From positions 434,001-498,000 of the forward strand of contig NZ_JAKFFS010000002.1 of the NCBI RefSeq assembly GCF_021502725.1: a stretch of 64,000 nt of DNA, read 5' to 3'. A model generated the notes under the pieces. It saw only the letters and a program-made list of their open reading frames with translations. It ran no database searches and was not told where the DNA came from. The DNA comes from Dyadobacter sp. CY345. Its GTDB lineage: Bacteria > Bacteroidota > Bacteroidia > Cytophagales > Spirosomataceae. Below, piece after piece: positions 63,521-64,000 of this stretch. A program made the translations under genes and the position numbers. Each line of letters begins with the position of its first letter. The stretch's first letter is position 1.

Positions 63521-64000
63521 TTGGGAAAGACAAAAAGTAAAAAGGAACAGAAGCCTCCTGGTAAATGCATCTTTTGCGGAAATTCAGGTAATTTAACAAA
63601 GCAACATGTGTTTTCAAATATGCTAAAACAGTATATACCGAGAACACAAAAAGGCAGTCGGCATTATTTCGGAAGTGACGGTTTCAAAAAGGCAAGCGAG
63701 TTGCAAAAGCAAATCCCACACAAGGTTGATAAAGGAGATATGGGAGTTCGACAAATTCGCAACGTTTGTTCGATATGCAATAGTGAATGGATTAATAGTA
63801 TAGAACAAGAATTAAAAACATTATTAGGTGAATTAATTCTTGGAGAGGAAAAAGAAATACCGGATCAAAAAATAGCTTCTCTCGTTAATTGGATTGCGAT
63901 TACCACTATTATGGGCGAAAATACTCACATTAGTGATCGAGCAATTCACAAAGATGAAAGGAAAAAAATTAGAGAAGAAGGAAAACCAAGCGAAAATTGG
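63521..64000 (+). CDS. HNH-like zinc-motif protein, 5' part (cut by window edge)
   Basis: Open from TTG 63521 to the last base (160 codons), frame without stops after the TAA near 63490; an ATG start only exists much later (about codon 38). The peptide has two Cys pairs, KCIFCGN (about 16-22) and NVCSICNSEW (about 83-92), with a His/Val block between (LTKQHVFSNML), the arrangement of treble-clef HNH-type nucleases and related hypothetical proteins. The codons are AT-rich, unlike the TrmH gene. Function is not certain; the C-terminus is missing. It could belong to an accessory or defence region continuing to the right. Confidence 0.6.
   Translation, partial: MGKTKSKKEQKPPGKCIFCGNSGNLTKQHVFSNMLKQYIPRTQKGSRHYFGSDGFKKASELQKQIPHKVDKGDMGVRQIRNVCSICNSEWINSIEQELKTLLGELILGEEKEIPDQKIASLVNWIAITTIMGENTHISDRAIHKDERKKIREEGKPSENW

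Overview
The window is a chromosomal segment of a Bacteroidetes bacterium, most likely a Cytophagales member close to Dyadobacter or Spirosoma. This rests on the gene families (a TamL-type lipidated Omp85 protein, LptE, DUF1460, DUF4136 and DUF1080 proteins, a Rcp1-type receiver protein), on the conserved gene order miaB - AAA regulator - lptE - TPR protein - secG close to groES-groL, on promoters of the TTG/TAnnTTTG type, and on weak Shine-Dalgarno signals. Base composition is moderate to AT-rich. I found no rRNA, tRNA, CRISPR array, insertion sequence or phage.

Layout. 1-557: 5' part of a polysaccharide-export outer-membrane gene, cut by the window edge. 0.8-3.8 kb: parE and pheA. 3.9-7.4 kb: minus-strand envelope genes (hypothetical 720-aa protein, beta-barrel protein, DUF4136 lipoprotein). 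7.8-12.4 kb: DinB-like protein, an OmpR/CusS-type two-component pair and a SulP anion transporter preceded by four 11-bp-phased repeats. 12.4-16.7 kb: MscS channel, DUF1460 protein, a membrane protein of the so-called site-specific recombinase family and a decayed gene remnant. 16.9-21.8 kb: alpha-glucan/disaccharide module (GH13, beta-phosphoglucomutase, GH65 phosphorylase) around a dyad operator. 21.9-25.0 kb: DUF1080 gene broken by one amber codon, and a large TPR protein. 25.2-34.7 kb: signalling hub with rpoN, an NtrC-type activator, three histidine kinases, two single-domain receivers and two stress-type small proteins. 34.8-43.3 kb: secreted protein and a complete metal-efflux locus (RR-HK-TolC-adaptor-HME RND) with 11-bp-phased repeats before the efflux genes. 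43.4-51.2 kb: transsulfuration enzyme, App1-like phosphatase divergent from a DAG-kinase-like protein, esterase plus GntP transporter, HEPN/MNT pair, sucC. 51.3-62.6 kb: LolD-like ATPase, two structured repeats, groL, groES, hypothetical protein, secG, TPR protein, lptE, sigma-54 AAA activator, miaB, TamL. 62.6-64 kb: TrmH-type methyltransferase, a GC-rich REP-like double hairpin and the start of an AT-rich zinc-motif gene that may open an accessory region.

How the parts fit. Envelope biogenesis recurs (TamL, LptE, LolD-like, SecG, polysaccharide export). Sigma-54 control appears twice: rpoN with its own activator and kinases, and a second receiver-less activator inside the miaB-lptE-secG operon. 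The two OmpR-type systems are paralogous, and each is followed by tandem direct repeats at exactly 11-bp spacing, predicting that one controls the SulP transporter and the other the metal-efflux operon. The least-explained elements are the paired structured repeats between the LolD-like gene and groL, the REP-like element at 63.4 kb, and the gene remnant at 16.6 kb.
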